From contig NZ_LT907980.1 of the NCBI RefSeq assembly GCF_900215155.1, positions 1,054,001 to 1,118,000 of the forward strand: 64,000 bases of DNA, written 5' to 3'. A program made the translations under genes and the position numbers. Each line of letters starts with the position of its first letter. Position 1 is the first letter of the stretch. A model generated the notes under the pieces. It was not told the origin of the DNA, ran no database searches, and was given only the letters and a program-made list of their open reading frames with translations. Source of the DNA: Marinobacter sp. LV10R510-11A. GTDB taxonomy: Bacteria > Pseudomonadota > Gammaproteobacteria > Pseudomonadales > Oleiphilaceae. Shown in pieces: positions 33,580-42,986 of the stretch.

Positions 33580-33678
33580 CCGCTACTGACGCAGACTCCC
33601 CTATTCTGCACTCCCGTTAATGAATCGCCCGAGCGAACGCTTCGGTTGCGAATTCTCAAACTGCGAGTGCAGACATAC

Positions 33679-35673
33679 ATGCCTTCATCCCTTTCCTCCC
33701 AGAATCACTCACTGCCCGAACGGGTGTATCGGTGGTTCAGCTGGGCCGGCGCCTACGCACCAATATTGATGCTGTTTTTAGCAATACTTGTCATCGGCAG
33801 CCTATCCCGAGCGCTGCTGGTGGCATGGCAGTTCGATCGAGTGGCGGAGACATCCGTATGGCCAAGCATCTTCCTCCATGGGCTACGTGTGGATCTCATC
33901 ATGGCTGGCATGGCCGTGGCACCACTGGTTTTGCTTCTGCCGATTCTCGGCCATCGTTTCAGCTGGACGGCCTGGAAGAGCTTGGCAGGCCTCTGGTCGC
34001 TGATTGTCGTTTTCGTCTTTCTGTTCATGGAGCTGTCAACGCCAACCTTCATTGCCGAGTACGATACCCGGCCCAACCGCCTGTTTATCGAATATCTGAA
34101 TTATCCCAAGGAAGTGCTGAGCATGCTTTGGGAGGGTTATCTGCCTACTGTAGCCGTGGGGGTCTTTCTTTGCGTTTCATTAACCGCCCTGTTCGCCTGG
34201 CTGATGCGCCCCTGGTCACGGGAGACCAATCCAGGCAGTTACCGTAAAGCGGTTCTGGTATGGCCAATCGTTGCTCTCGCCGTGTTTATGAGCGTTCGCT
34301 CCACGACGGGCCATCGCCCGGCTAACCCGGCAATGTTTGCGCTGACTTCCGATGCCCTCGTGAACTCACTGATTATCAACTCAATCTGGTCCGTCTCGTT
34401 TGCGATCTACAATCTCAAGCATGAGGAGGGTGCGAGCGAAAGCTACGGCCAGATGGAAATGTCGGAGATACTGAATGAAGTCAGGAGCGCGCCATGGCTC
34501 AGTAACTACGAGTTCGAATCCAGCAAATATCCGACGCTGCACCACCAAACTCCGATGCAAGCAAGAGCCCGCCCATATAATCTGGTTATCATTCTTGAGG
34601 AAAGCCTGGGCGCTACCTTTGTTGAATCATTAGGTGGCACACCGGTCACACCGCGCCTGGAAGCTCTGAAGGAGTCTGGCTGGTGGTTCGAGAATCTCTA
34701 TGCAACCGGTACAAGATCCGTTCGAGGCATTGAGGCTGTGGTATCAGGGTTCCTGCCCTCTCCTGCTCGCAGCGTGTTGAAACTGTCACTGTCTCAAACC
34801 GGTTTCTTTACGCTGGGTGAGCTGCTGAAACAAAAAGGCTATGACACAGGCTTTATTTACGGTGGAGAAGCGCACTTTGACAATATGCGCAGTTTTTTCA
34901 CCGGCAATGGCTTTGATGGAATCGCAGATCAACAGGACTACACCAACCCCGCTTTTACCGGGAGCTGGGGTGTCAGCGATGAAGATCTGTTCGCAAAGAC
35001 CCATGAAGACCTTCAGAAGCTCCATGCCTCAGGGGAACCCTTTTTCCGCCTGGTTTTCTCGTCGTCCAATCACACCCCGTTTGAATATCCTGACAACAGA
35101 ATTGAGCAGTACGACGAAGAGAAAAACACCGTCAACAACGTCGTCAAATACGCAGATCACGCCTTGGGCGAGTTCATAGACACCGCGCAGAACAGCGCCT
35201 ATTGGAAAGACACCGTGTTCCTTATTGTTGCGGATCATGACGCCAGGGTGTGGGGCGATGAGCTGGTTCCCGTCAAGAATTTCCAGATTCCGGGGCTTAT
35301 ACTCGGAGCAGATATTGAAAGCCGGCGCATTGAAACGGTTACAAGCCAGATCGACCTTGCACCAACGCTGCTTTCACTCATGGGCATTGCCAGTGAGCAC
35401 CCCATGGTGGGCCGTGATCTGGTGATATTTCCGGACGAACCCGGTCGGGCTATCATGCAGTTTAACGATTACTACGCCTGGATGGATGACCGTTACAACG
35501 TGACCGTGTTACGCCCTGACCAAGAGCCTTTGGCAGGCGTCTATTCACGGGAAACCGGGAGCACCCAATATCTGGCAGAGGCCCCAGAAGCATTTACGGT
35601 GAGAAAAGCGTTGGCCCATGCACTTCTCCCTCTGAAACTGTATCGAGACCAGACCTATGGGCTACCTGATTGA
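33679..35673 (+). CDS. LTA-synthase/sulfatase-family membrane transferase
   Basis: 664 residues from the ATG at 33679. Five N-terminal membrane helices (residues ~15-250), then a large periplasmic alkaline-phosphatase-fold domain. The nucleophile Thr lies in YATGTRSVRGIEA (residue ~350), after the metal-binding Glu in LVIILEESLGATF, and further metal ligands are in VADHDARVW. Family members transfer phosphoglycerol or phosphoethanolamine to glycans or lipids; in Gram-negatives the likely target is LPS or periplasmic glucan. The 3' end overlaps the convergent kinase gene by 19 bp. Confidence 0.85.
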   Translation: MPSSLSSQNHSLPERVYRWFSWAGAYAPILMLFLAILVIGSLSRALLVAWQFDRVAETSVWPSIFLHGLRVDLIMAGMAVAPLVLLLPILGHRFSWTAWKSLAGLWSLIVVFVFLFMELSTPTFIAEYDTRPNRLFIEYLNYPKEVLSMLWEGYLPTVAVGVFLCVSLTALFAWLMRPWSRETNPGSYRKAVLVWPIVALAVFMSVRSTTGHRPANPAMFALTSDALVNSLIINSIWSVSFAIYNLKHEEGASESYGQMEMSEILNEVRSAPWLSNYEFESSKYPTLHHQTPMQARARPYNLVIILEESLGATFVESLGGTPVTPRLEALKESGWWFENLYATGTRSVRGIEAVVSGFLPSPARSVLKLSLSQTGFFTLGELLKQKGYDTGFIYGGEAHFDNMRSFFTGNGFDGIADQQDYTNPAFTGSWGVSDEDLFAKTHEDLQKLHASGEPFFRLVFSSSNHTPFEYPDNRIEQYDEEKNTVNNVVKYADHALGEFIDTAQNSAYWKDTVFLIVADHDARVWGDELVPVKNFQIPGLILGADIESRRIETVTSQIDLAPTLLSLMGIASEHPMVGRDLVIFPDEPGRAIMQFNDYYAWMDDRYNVTVLRPDQEPLAGVYSRETGSTQYLAEAPEAFTVRKALAHALLPLKLYRDQTYGLPD

Positions 35674-36968
35674 CATGATCGGACAAGGTTACGAACGTGA
35701 ATCAGGAACTCCGTTCCCTCGTTGTCTGATTGTGCGATCTCGAGATCCCAGCCCAAGCGCTCACAAACCAAGCGAACAATCAGCAACCCAAAGGTGGTGT
35801 TGCTCAACTCGCCGGCCTTCGATGTGATGGCGCTGGGCGCTCCAACAACGCTCAGGTGCTTGGTTATTTTATCAGGAAGCCCGGACCCGAAATCTCGCAC
35901 CGAAATTCTGTTCTCGATCATTCGAACCTCCACTTCAGCATGGGTGTGGCGCAGCGCATTCTGCAACAGGTTGCGCAGTAACATACGGACCAAGGCGGGA
36001 TGGGTTTTTACTCTCAGCCCCGGGCTGTTGTTGTAGACGGTGATCCGTCCGGCATGATCCGGAAGCCCGTGCTCCAGGTCGTCAATGGTGTTCTGGACGA
36101 TCTCTTGCAGCACAATGGTTCTGGCATCGCCTTCGGACGCTTCACTACGGGCAAGTTCGAGCAGAACCTCTGTATCGTCGCGCATGGTTTGCATGGCCCG
36201 ACGGATGCGGGCGAGGGTTTTCTGGTTCGCCGCCGACAGGCTTTGGCGTTGTTCCAGTACATTCAGGGCGCCGCTCATCACGGCCAGAGGCGTACGAAGT
36301 TCATGGCTGGCCAGCTTCACAAACGACTTTTCCCGCTCGATGTGGTGTTCAAGTGCGAATAGGAATCGGTTAAACGCTTCGGCGATATCGCAAAACTCCT
36401 GATCACGGTAGTCCGTCGCGATTTGCTGCATCGACGATCCCGGTATCGTATTTATTACTTCCCGGGTGAGTTTCTTGAAGGGCCTTACCAAGTACTGGGC
36501 ACCTACCCTCGCAACAAAAAAACCTACGAGGAGCATGATGCCCGCCACACCAACCAGAGCAAGCAGAACCAGGTTCTCCCGATTTTCCATGATGGTGATA
36601 TCTTTGGCCAGAAAGAGCTTGCCATAAGGTACTTCCAGCCGCTCGCCGTAGATCAGGAGTGTTGTCTGCCCTACTTCGATTTCCTGGGAAAATGGCAAGG
36701 AGAGGCCCTGGAAATATTCTGGCATCACAGCGTCGGCCTCGCCTTCTGGCAGAAAAACCGCCTCCAGCTGCGCCGTTTTTATGGGTTGAAAACGCCCTTG
36801 TTGAAGTTGCTCCGTGAAATACTCGGCTTCAGCCTTCAGCTCTAAACCCAGAATGGTGTCCTCAACGTCATTAACGAACAACTCGACAATAAACATGGAG
36901 CTGGCCACGGTGGCAGCAATCAGGAAAAACAGCGTTCGGGCCAGGCGTGCGGTCAAAGATGACTTCAT
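35655..36968 (-). CDS. Membrane sensor histidine kinase (envelope block)
   Basis: 437 residues: membrane helices at ~8-30 and ~133-155 flank a ~100-residue periplasmic sensor; then HAMP-like segment, dimerisation His in SHELRTPLAVMSG (residue ~218), and ATP-binding motifs LLRNLLQNALRHTHAEVEV (N box) and DFGSGLPDK (G1). Its start overlaps the response regulator stop by four bases. Probably senses envelope damage and controls the glycan-modification operon it belongs to. Confidence 0.88.
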   Translation of the reverse strand: MKSSLTARLARTLFFLIAATVASSMFIVELFVNDVEDTILGLELKAEAEYFTEQLQQGRFQPIKTAQLEAVFLPEGEADAVMPEYFQGLSLPFSQEIEVGQTTLLIYGERLEVPYGKLFLAKDITIMENRENLVLLALVGVAGIMLLVGFFVARVGAQYLVRPFKKLTREVINTIPGSSMQQIATDYRDQEFCDIAEAFNRFLFALEHHIEREKSFVKLASHELRTPLAVMSGALNVLEQRQSLSAANQKTLARIRRAMQTMRDDTEVLLELARSEASEGDARTIVLQEIVQNTIDDLEHGLPDHAGRITVYNNSPGLRVKTHPALVRMLLRNLLQNALRHTHAEVEVRMIENRISVRDFGSGLPDKITKHLSVVGAPSAITSKAGELSNTTFGLLIVRLVCERLGWDLEIAQSDNEGTEFLIHVRNLVRSCQSGSP

Positions 36969-37696
36969 CGCGTCTCAGGGTTCCCTTTTGCCGGGACTTC
37001 CAAGCTGTACCCACGCCCATGGATTGTTTTTACGAGCCCGCTGCCTAGGCCCGCCTGAAGGGATTTTCGAAGTGTGTAAATATGGGTGCGAAGGCTGTTG
37101 CCTTCCGTTTCTCCATGACGGGCGCCCCATACGGCATCCGTTAACGCCTCGTGGCTGAGAAAGCTCGGATACGATCGCACCAGCAATTCAAATAGGCGGG
37201 CTGGTGTGCCGGACAAGGTTGTTTTCTGTCCGCGCAGCTCCACTTCCAGCGTACCCGGATCAAACCGAATGTCATTAGCGGACAAGACCGGTCGCTGTGG
37301 CGAATAGCGTCGATGCAGAGCTTCGATCCGTAGTTGTAACTCGCGCAGTTCAAACGGTTTCACGAGGTAATCATCCGCCCCGCAATCAAACCCTTTTTCC
37401 TTATCGCTCAGGGCACTCAGTGCCGTCATCACGATGACGGGTGTCTGACATTGCAGGTCCTGGCGGATACGTTTACAAATATCATAGCCATTGACGCCGG
37501 GTAGCATCAGGTCGAGTACGATAACGTCATAGCTTTGCGTAGCCAGCAGATGCAGCGCGGTTAACCCATCAGCGGCGAAGTCCAGTACGTAGCGATCTTC
37601 ACCCAGAAACTCGAACAGATTTTCCGCAAGATCCACCTGGTCTTCGACAATCAACAATCTGAGAGGAGATTGGAGAGAAGTTTGGTTAGATGTCAT
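36965..37696 (-). CDS. OmpR-family response regulator (envelope block)
   Basis: 243 residues from the ATG at 37696 (GGAGTTCGCTCGA site). Receiver domain with the phospho-acceptor Asp in VIVLDLMLPGVNG (residue ~64) and Lys in YLVKPFELREL; C-terminal winged helix (TLEVELRGQKTTLSGTPARL ... RTHIYTLRKSLQ). It overlaps the GT39 gene by 11 bp and the kinase by 4 bp, so one operon makes both the sensors and the enzymes. Confidence 0.9.
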   Translation of the reverse strand: MTSNQTSLQSPLRLLIVEDQVDLAENLFEFLGEDRYVLDFAADGLTALHLLATQSYDVIVLDLMLPGVNGYDICKRIRQDLQCQTPVIVMTALSALSDKEKGFDCGADDYLVKPFELRELQLRIEALHRRYSPQRPVLSANDIRFDPGTLEVELRGQKTTLSGTPARLFELLVRSYPSFLSHEALTDAVWGARHGETEGNSLRTHIYTLRKSLQAGLGSGLVKTIHGRGYSLEVPAKGNPETR

Positions 37697-39185
37697 TCGA
37701 GCGAACTCCGTTGGCGTCAGACACCGGTTGCTGATCGCGGAGCAATCCCTCAATGACCAACAGTTGATAGCGATTATCTTCCATAACCTTCCGAGCTGAC
37801 GGGGATAAATCAGCCACTTTGTCGCTTGACCAGGTTCTGGGAACCGCAACATACAAGTGCTGAAACACGTTGGACGTTTGTAAGTTGCTCAAACCGTTCT
37901 TCGTCACTTCCCGAGCACTTCCGTTTGAATAGAATCGAGCTGAAAATGGCAGGTCATCGAGATAGATCAATGGGCTGTCGTCGGCTTCTCTGACCAGCTG
38001 ATAATAGCTTACCAGTTCTTTCTCTGTTTTGAGCGGCGTCCAGCCTACGGCGGCCAGACCCACGAACACGGTCAGTAAAACAGGCACCAGCGCCACCAGC
38101 CCACCCCGCATAGGGGGTAACCAGAAAGACTTGCATTCTGACACCCAGCGACCAATCAGAATAGCGGTAAACGGCAATGACGGCAGTATATAAGTCCAGA
38201 GTGTATTGCCTGCAAGCGTGAAGAACAGCATCGGTGCCAGTGCGCTAACCAGCAAAAAAGTAACGCCGGGATTGGATATCGTCTTGCTTACGATGCCGCT
38301 TCTTTTGCCTCTGAACCACGTCAGTGCCAGGCTCAACAGCGCGAGGATGCCCCACGGAAACGAGGCCCACAACCAGAACACCCAGATCATACCTTTGGGC
38401 TGATTGTGGGCGCTGCCGTAGAGATCCCCTGCCCAACCCGGATCCAGAAACCGGCGAATATGCTCGCCAACGATAAAGTAATCCAGAAAGCCAGGGGTCT
38501 TTAACTCAGCCAGTATGTACCAGGGACACACCAACAGAGCTGTCATCAGTGTTCCTCTAATCCAGGGTAGCCGTCGCAAGTCGTTGCTCGCTTCCCGCCA
38601 TGAGAAGAGTAACCATAATACGATGGGGATTCCGATCAGCACCATGGCCAATGGCCCCTTGGACAGCAGCCCGATCACCATTCCAAGAAAGAAAAGCCAG
38701 CGCCACAGGCCGCCCTCTCCCGCCATCACTAAACAAAAGCTGACCAGAGTAAGGGTGGTGCCCAAGGCGAGGAAAGCGTCTGTCATCACGGCGCCTGCGC
38801 TGATGTAAGTCAGGGCCATGGTGGCGAAAACCAAGCAACTCCATTGAGCCACCTGAACACTCCAGAGTTGGCGCGCCAGCCGCCAGATGAGCCACACCAT
38901 GGCAAGCGTTGCCAGCCAGGAGGGAAAGCGCAGCGAAAATTCCGAAACCCCAAATACCTTGATGGCCGCCGCCTGCGCCCAGAACGACAAAGGCGGCTTA
39001 CCCCAGAAAGGAACGCCGGGCTCAAACCAGGGCGTAATCCAGTCACCGGTTTCAGCCATCAAGCGGGCAATTTCCGCGTAACGGGGCTCGGTGGTGTCGG
39101 CAAAGGGAAACAGCGCCATGCCGATGAAGCGACTGACCATTATTGCAGCCAGTATCAGCAGCCAAACGTTAAACCGCTTTGACAT
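37686..39185 (-). CDS. ArnT/PMT-like glycosyltransferase, GT39/GT83 family
   Basis: 499 residues with eleven or twelve hydrophobic segments. The diagnostic first periplasmic loop DTTEPRYAEIARLMAETGDW (residue ~30) carries the catalytic Asp and Glu found in ArnT. ArnT-type enzymes move a sugar from undecaprenyl phosphate to lipid A or glycans. The genes upstream supply a GtrB-type undecaprenyl-phosphate sugar donor, giving a complete pathway for one periplasmic sugar transfer. The overlap with GtrB is 17 bp. Confidence 0.85.
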   Translation of the reverse strand: MSKRFNVWLLILAAIMVSRFIGMALFPFADTTEPRYAEIARLMAETGDWITPWFEPGVPFWGKPPLSFWAQAAAIKVFGVSEFSLRFPSWLATLAMVWLIWRLARQLWSVQVAQWSCLVFATMALTYISAGAVMTDAFLALGTTLTLVSFCLVMAGEGGLWRWLFFLGMVIGLLSKGPLAMVLIGIPIVLWLLFSWREASNDLRRLPWIRGTLMTALLVCPWYILAELKTPGFLDYFIVGEHIRRFLDPGWAGDLYGSAHNQPKGMIWVFWLWASFPWGILALLSLALTWFRGKRSGIVSKTISNPGVTFLLVSALAPMLFFTLAGNTLWTYILPSLPFTAILIGRWVSECKSFWLPPMRGGLVALVPVLLTVFVGLAAVGWTPLKTEKELVSYYQLVREADDSPLIYLDDLPFSARFYSNGSAREVTKNGLSNLQTSNVFQHLYVAVPRTWSSDKVADLSPSARKVMEDNRYQLLVIEGLLRDQQPVSDANGVRSNDI

Positions 39186-40200
39186 GACGCGCCCCTGTCA
39201 TTTTGCGATTAACCTGTTGTCCTATGCCATCCCGGCTTTCAAACACTTCCTCTGTCAGGTAGACCGGTCGCTGCTTCGACTCCATATAGGTCTTGCCAAC
39301 GTACTCCCCCACAATGCCCACACTCATCAGCTGAATGCCGCCCAGGAAGCTGATGATGGCCACAAGCGAGGGATAACCACTCACCGCATCGCCCAGCATG
39401 ATGGCCTTCACTACGATCCACAGTCCGAATATCGCGCCCATACTGGCGGCAATGAGCCCGATCACGGTTGCCCAGCGCAATGGCGACACAGAAAACGAGG
39501 TCAGCCCCTCCAGTGCCAGGCCCACCAGCCCGGGATAATCCCACTTCGTTTCCCCGGCCACCCGCGCTTCACGGTCGTACTGGATTATCCGCGTCGGCAT
39601 GCCGATCCAGGCAAACAACCCTTTCATATAGCGGTTGCGTTCTTTCAACACCAGAAGAGCATCGACCGCTTTTCGGCTCATTAGCCGAAAGTCACCGGTA
39701 TCCACCGGGATGTTCGTCCGGCTGGTTCGGTTCAGCAGCCGGTAAAAAAGATGCGCACTCCAGCGTTTGAACGCGGTTTCGCCAGCCCGTGAGCGACGCT
39801 GCATCAGGACAACGTCCACACCAGCCTGCCAGCACTCGATCATGGCCGGGATCTGTTCAGGCGGATCTTGCAGATCGGCATCCAGCACAATCACCGCATC
39901 CCCCCTGGCGTGTTCAAGCCCCGCCGTCATTGCGGCTTCCTTGCCGAAGTTCCGGCTCAGTTTGATAAGCCGAACGCCGGGCGTTCGATCGATAACACCG
40001 CGGATGTACTGGGCACTGCCATCGTCACTGCCATCATCAACCAGCACGATTTCCCAGCGCAGGTCCAGCTTGGCAAGCACGGGCAGAACCCGGTCAAAGA
40101 AAAGGGGCAGCATCGGGCGCTCGTTAAACAGCGGCACCACCAGTGATAGCAGCGGCTTATCAAACGACGGCAAAACGGGGAATTCAACGCGTTTGTTCAT
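39169..40200 (-). CDS. gtrB: GtrB-like undecaprenyl-phosphate glycosyltransferase (GT2)
   Basis: 343 residues: GT2 fold with LSLVVPLFNERPMLPLFFDR (start), the nucleotide-binding VLVDDGSDDGSAQYIRGV, and the DXD-type IVLDADLQDPPEQIP; then two C-terminal membrane helices (near residues 232-260 and 268-295). Members make polyprenyl-phosphate glucose or a similar sugar on the cytoplasmic side. It overlaps both neighbours, with GtrA upstream (likely flippase) and the GT39 transferase downstream. Confidence 0.92.
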   Translation of the reverse strand: MNKRVEFPVLPSFDKPLLSLVVPLFNERPMLPLFFDRVLPVLAKLDLRWEIVLVDDGSDDGSAQYIRGVIDRTPGVRLIKLSRNFGKEAAMTAGLEHARGDAVIVLDADLQDPPEQIPAMIECWQAGVDVVLMQRRSRAGETAFKRWSAHLFYRLLNRTSRTNIPVDTGDFRLMSRKAVDALLVLKERNRYMKGLFAWIGMPTRIIQYDREARVAGETKWDYPGLVGLALEGLTSFSVSPLRWATVIGLIAASMGAIFGLWIVVKAIMLGDAVSGYPSLVAIISFLGGIQLMSVGIVGEYVGKTYMESKQRPVYLTEEVFESRDGIGQQVNRKMTGARHVKAV

Positions 40201-40573
40201 GGAAAACCAGCCTTTGGTAGACGATGTAATTCAGCGCAGCGACAAGACCTGTAGTCACGACTTGTGAAAGCGGCACAGGAAGTGTCAGAACGTTATTGAG
40301 CAGGAAGAAAAAGACGAGATTGCACAGCCAAGCGACTAGGCAGGAGCCGATATAGCGCCATAGCGTGAGCCTGTGAGGGCCCGCATTCCGGAACGCCAGA
40401 CGCCGCTGGAGACCGTAGTTTAGTGCGGCTCCAGACACGCTTCCGCTTGCGGTCGCCAGTGTTGGCTCAAGCCCCGCATTGATCAGCGCAGCCATAACAA
40501 GCCAGTGAAACAGCGTCGCGAGGCCGCCGGCCGTTATAAACCCTTGTAGTTGGCGAGGTACGAATGCGCTCAT
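40184..40573 (-). CDS. gtrA: GtrA-family membrane protein (probable lipid-linked sugar flippase)
   Basis: About 129 residues from the ATG at 40573 (start uncertain; the frame is open to 40648). Four hydrophobic helices and the GtrA features RQLQGFITAGGLATLFHWLV and AALNYGLQRRLAF, ending YIVYQRLVFH. GtrA proteins are thought to flip polyprenyl-phosphate sugars to the periplasmic side. First gene of the five-gene minus-strand operon. Confidence 0.8.
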   Translation of the reverse strand: MSAFVPRQLQGFITAGGLATLFHWLVMAALINAGLEPTLATASGSVSGAALNYGLQRRLAFRNAGPHRLTLWRYIGSCLVAWLCNLVFFFLLNNVLTLPVPLSQVVTTGLVAALNYIVYQRLVFHEQTR

Positions 40574-40648
40574 GACAAAAACCACCACATTGACGACCGG
40601 TAAAGTCGGTCTGACATAGAGCGGGTACGATAGCCCACTCCGTGTCAC

Positions 40649-40916
40649 GGCTTTGTGGAGGTTTTATCAGGAAAATGTCAAAAATTGAGATAATTGAAGC
40701 TTAAAAAACAAAAACAGGATAGTGATTCGTGTTATAACCGAATACTTGCTTGATGTAACGGAACGAGTGTCCTATCTTGAACTTAATGCTGTCTTTGAGG
40801 AAATCGGTGGTTATTCAGATCCTCCCTAAGCTTATGTCAAATTTGATGAATAAAATGGTTTTTAGTATGCCGATTTTTTTTATTTCTTCTAACTAAGAGG
40901 CAATCAAATTAGCCAT
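40649..40916. other. AT-rich gap marking the edge of foreign DNA
   Basis: Composition drops sharply in A+T-rich direction here and stays so through the GGDEF gene. It contains a possible 35-codon frame from a GTG at 40722 to a TAA at 40827 (RVSYLELNAVFEEIGGY inside) that may be a gene fragment, and the TTGA-type repeat at 40666. Nothing else is seen. Confidence 0.4.
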
Positions 40917-41881
40917 ATGTTAGTTCATCAAGCAGCCACAAGAGATGCAGTTCATCAATTATTTGATTCGGTGGATGCTATTTCGGTTCAAGGATACGAT
41001 GAAGAGCGTAGAGTTACCTATTGGAATATAGGTAGCGAATTACTGTATGGCTACACCAAAGAAGAAGCTTTGGGTAGAGCAATAGAAGAACTAATTGTTC
41101 CTAATCACATGCGTGACCTTGTTATCTCTGCGCATAGAAACTGGCTCAATCAAGGTATAGAAATACCCGCATCAGAAATCACTTTATGTAATAAAAGTGG
41201 TAAAGATATAAATGTTTTTTCAAGTCATGTCTTTTTCATTGACGAAAATAATAAACACGAAATGTATTGTATTGATATCAATTTGGCTGATGTTAGACAG
41301 GCTCAAGACCAAGCAGTGTTTAAAGACAATATGCTTAAAGCTGTTTTTGAAGCGACACCTGACTTGTTTTTCTTAATGGAAGAAGATGGGACTATCATTG
41401 ATTACCACGCTGGTGAAAACAATAACCTTTACGTTTCACCAAATCATTTTATCGGAAAAACTATAGCCAGCCTATTACCAGAAAGTGTCGCTAAAACGTT
41501 TAAAGCTCACATCACCAAAATAATAGATCAAGGGGCGTGTCAAGTTTTGAATATTACCTAAATATTCCTAGTGGCACGACTTATTTTGAAGCAAGGCTTA
41601 GCCACTTGCATGCGTATAAGAAAGTAGTGATCATTGTTCGAAATATTACTGAACAACATAAATCTGCCGAAATAATACGCGATCAAGCTTATTATGATAC
41701 TTTAACCCTATTGACAAATCGATTTTTATCCCTCGATCGTTTATCAAAAATGCTTGAGGAAGCGAACAGAAGCACTGAGAAATATGCTGTTCTATTTTTA
41801 GACTTAGACGATTTTTAAAAGGTAAATGATTCATTAGGTCATGAAGTAGGCGACAAACTACTTGTTGAAGCTGCCAATAGA

Positions 41882-42986
41882 TCCTGGATTCAAGTAATAA
41901 GTGCAGCACCGCTCGTATCCAAGCCTCCTGAGTATTCGCCCCAGAAAACTTCTGCCGGTGTGCGATAATCCAGCCGTTTTCGTGGTCGGTTATTCAGTCT
42001 GTTCACCGCTTGCCTGGTTGCCTTTCTGGACACCTTGGCGAAGTCAGTGCCTTTCGGAAAGTATTGCCTCAATAGGCCATTCGTATTCTCGTTGGAGCCA
42101 CGCTGACTGGACCGGTAAGGGTCACAGAAATACGACGTCAGCGACAACGCTTTGCTAAATGTTTGGTGGTCCGAAAATTCAGAACCGTTGTCCAGTGTCA
42201 TCGTCTGTACGGCCCCTCTGATCGGCCTTAACTCACGGATGATGACATCTGTAACTAAGTGGGCTTTCAGCTTCGGCACACAGCCTGCGAGCAGGTAGCC
42301 GGACCGTCTTTCAACCAGAGTGACCGCGCCTGAATTCTTATGCCCGTGAAGGATTGTATCTCCTTCCCAGTGGCCTATATGCAGGCGATCATCGACGGCT
42401 TTAGGGCGGCACTCAATGCCTACGCGATCCGGGATCTTGCCTAACCCCGCTCGCTTGGCAAGATGGCGCTGATAACGTCTCTGGTAAGGCAAGCGACAAT
42501 ACCTCCAGAGGTCGCCACCTGCTATTTTGTCCCGGTAAATCAGATTGTAAATCCACTGATGGCTGACTTGGATACTGCCAACTCGCCTCATAAAACCGGC
42601 TATCTGATCAGGACTCCATTCACTCTGAATCTGCTTGGCCACCCAACCTATCAATGAAGGCGCTCGTTTATGAGATTTGCGAGCTCCTTTGCGCCGGTGT
42701 CTGGACAAACGACTGGCTTCCATCGGCTCGTATTCAGCCAGGCTTCGATTGCGACGTAGCTCCCGACTGATGGTCGAGCTGTGGCAGTTGATCTCCCGGG
42801 CTATTTTCCGCTGGCTCCAGCCTACTCTCAAGAAGGCCGAAATCTGGTATCGTTGTGCTTGGGTCAGTTGTCGGTATCCCATGATTCTCTTCACTTTGGT
42901 CGGTAAAGCGAATGAGGGTACCGGCAAGGGCCCTCCTACCTCTACCTGTTCATCCAAAGTGCTGCACTTATTCTATGAATCCAAGA
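41882..42986 (-). mobile_element. IS30-family insertion sequence, copy 2
   Basis: About 1.1 kb inserted in the GGDEF gene. Inverted ends: TCCTGGATTCAAGTAATAAG at the left (41882) and TCTTGGATTCATAGAATAAG read inward from the right (42986). The host codons on either side (…AATAGA and TTAAAG…) join in frame when it is removed; a 3-bp AGA duplication is possible. Confidence 0.85.
41890..42882 (-). CDS. IS30-family transposase, intact
   Basis: 330 residues from the ATG at 42882: N-terminal helix-turn-helix (RYQISAFLRVGWSQRKIARE, then STISRELRRN), then the DDE catalytic core HWEGDTILHGHK, TLDNGSEFSDH and GSNENTNGLLRQYFPKGTDF. All three acidic residues are present, so it may be active and could mobilise both copies. 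Confidence 0.9.
   Translation of the reverse strand: MGYRQLTQAQRYQISAFLRVGWSQRKIAREINCHSSTISRELRRNRSLAEYEPMEASRLSRHRRKGARKSHKRAPSLIGWVAKQIQSEWSPDQIAGFMRRVGSIQVSHQWIYNLIYRDKIAGGDLWRYCRLPYQRRYQRHLAKRAGLGKIPDRVGIECRPKAVDDRLHIGHWEGDTILHGHKNSGAVTLVERRSGYLLAGCVPKLKAHLVTDVIIRELRPIRGAVQTMTLDNGSEFSDHQTFSKALSLTSYFCDPYRSSQRGSNENTNGLLRQYFPKGTDFAKVSRKATRQAVNRLNNRPRKRLDYRTPAEVFWGEYSGGLDTSGAALIT

Noticed and set aside
40722..40829. 35-codon frame before the GGDEF gene
   Set aside because: Weak ribosome site and no family; kept only as a note in the AT-rich gap.
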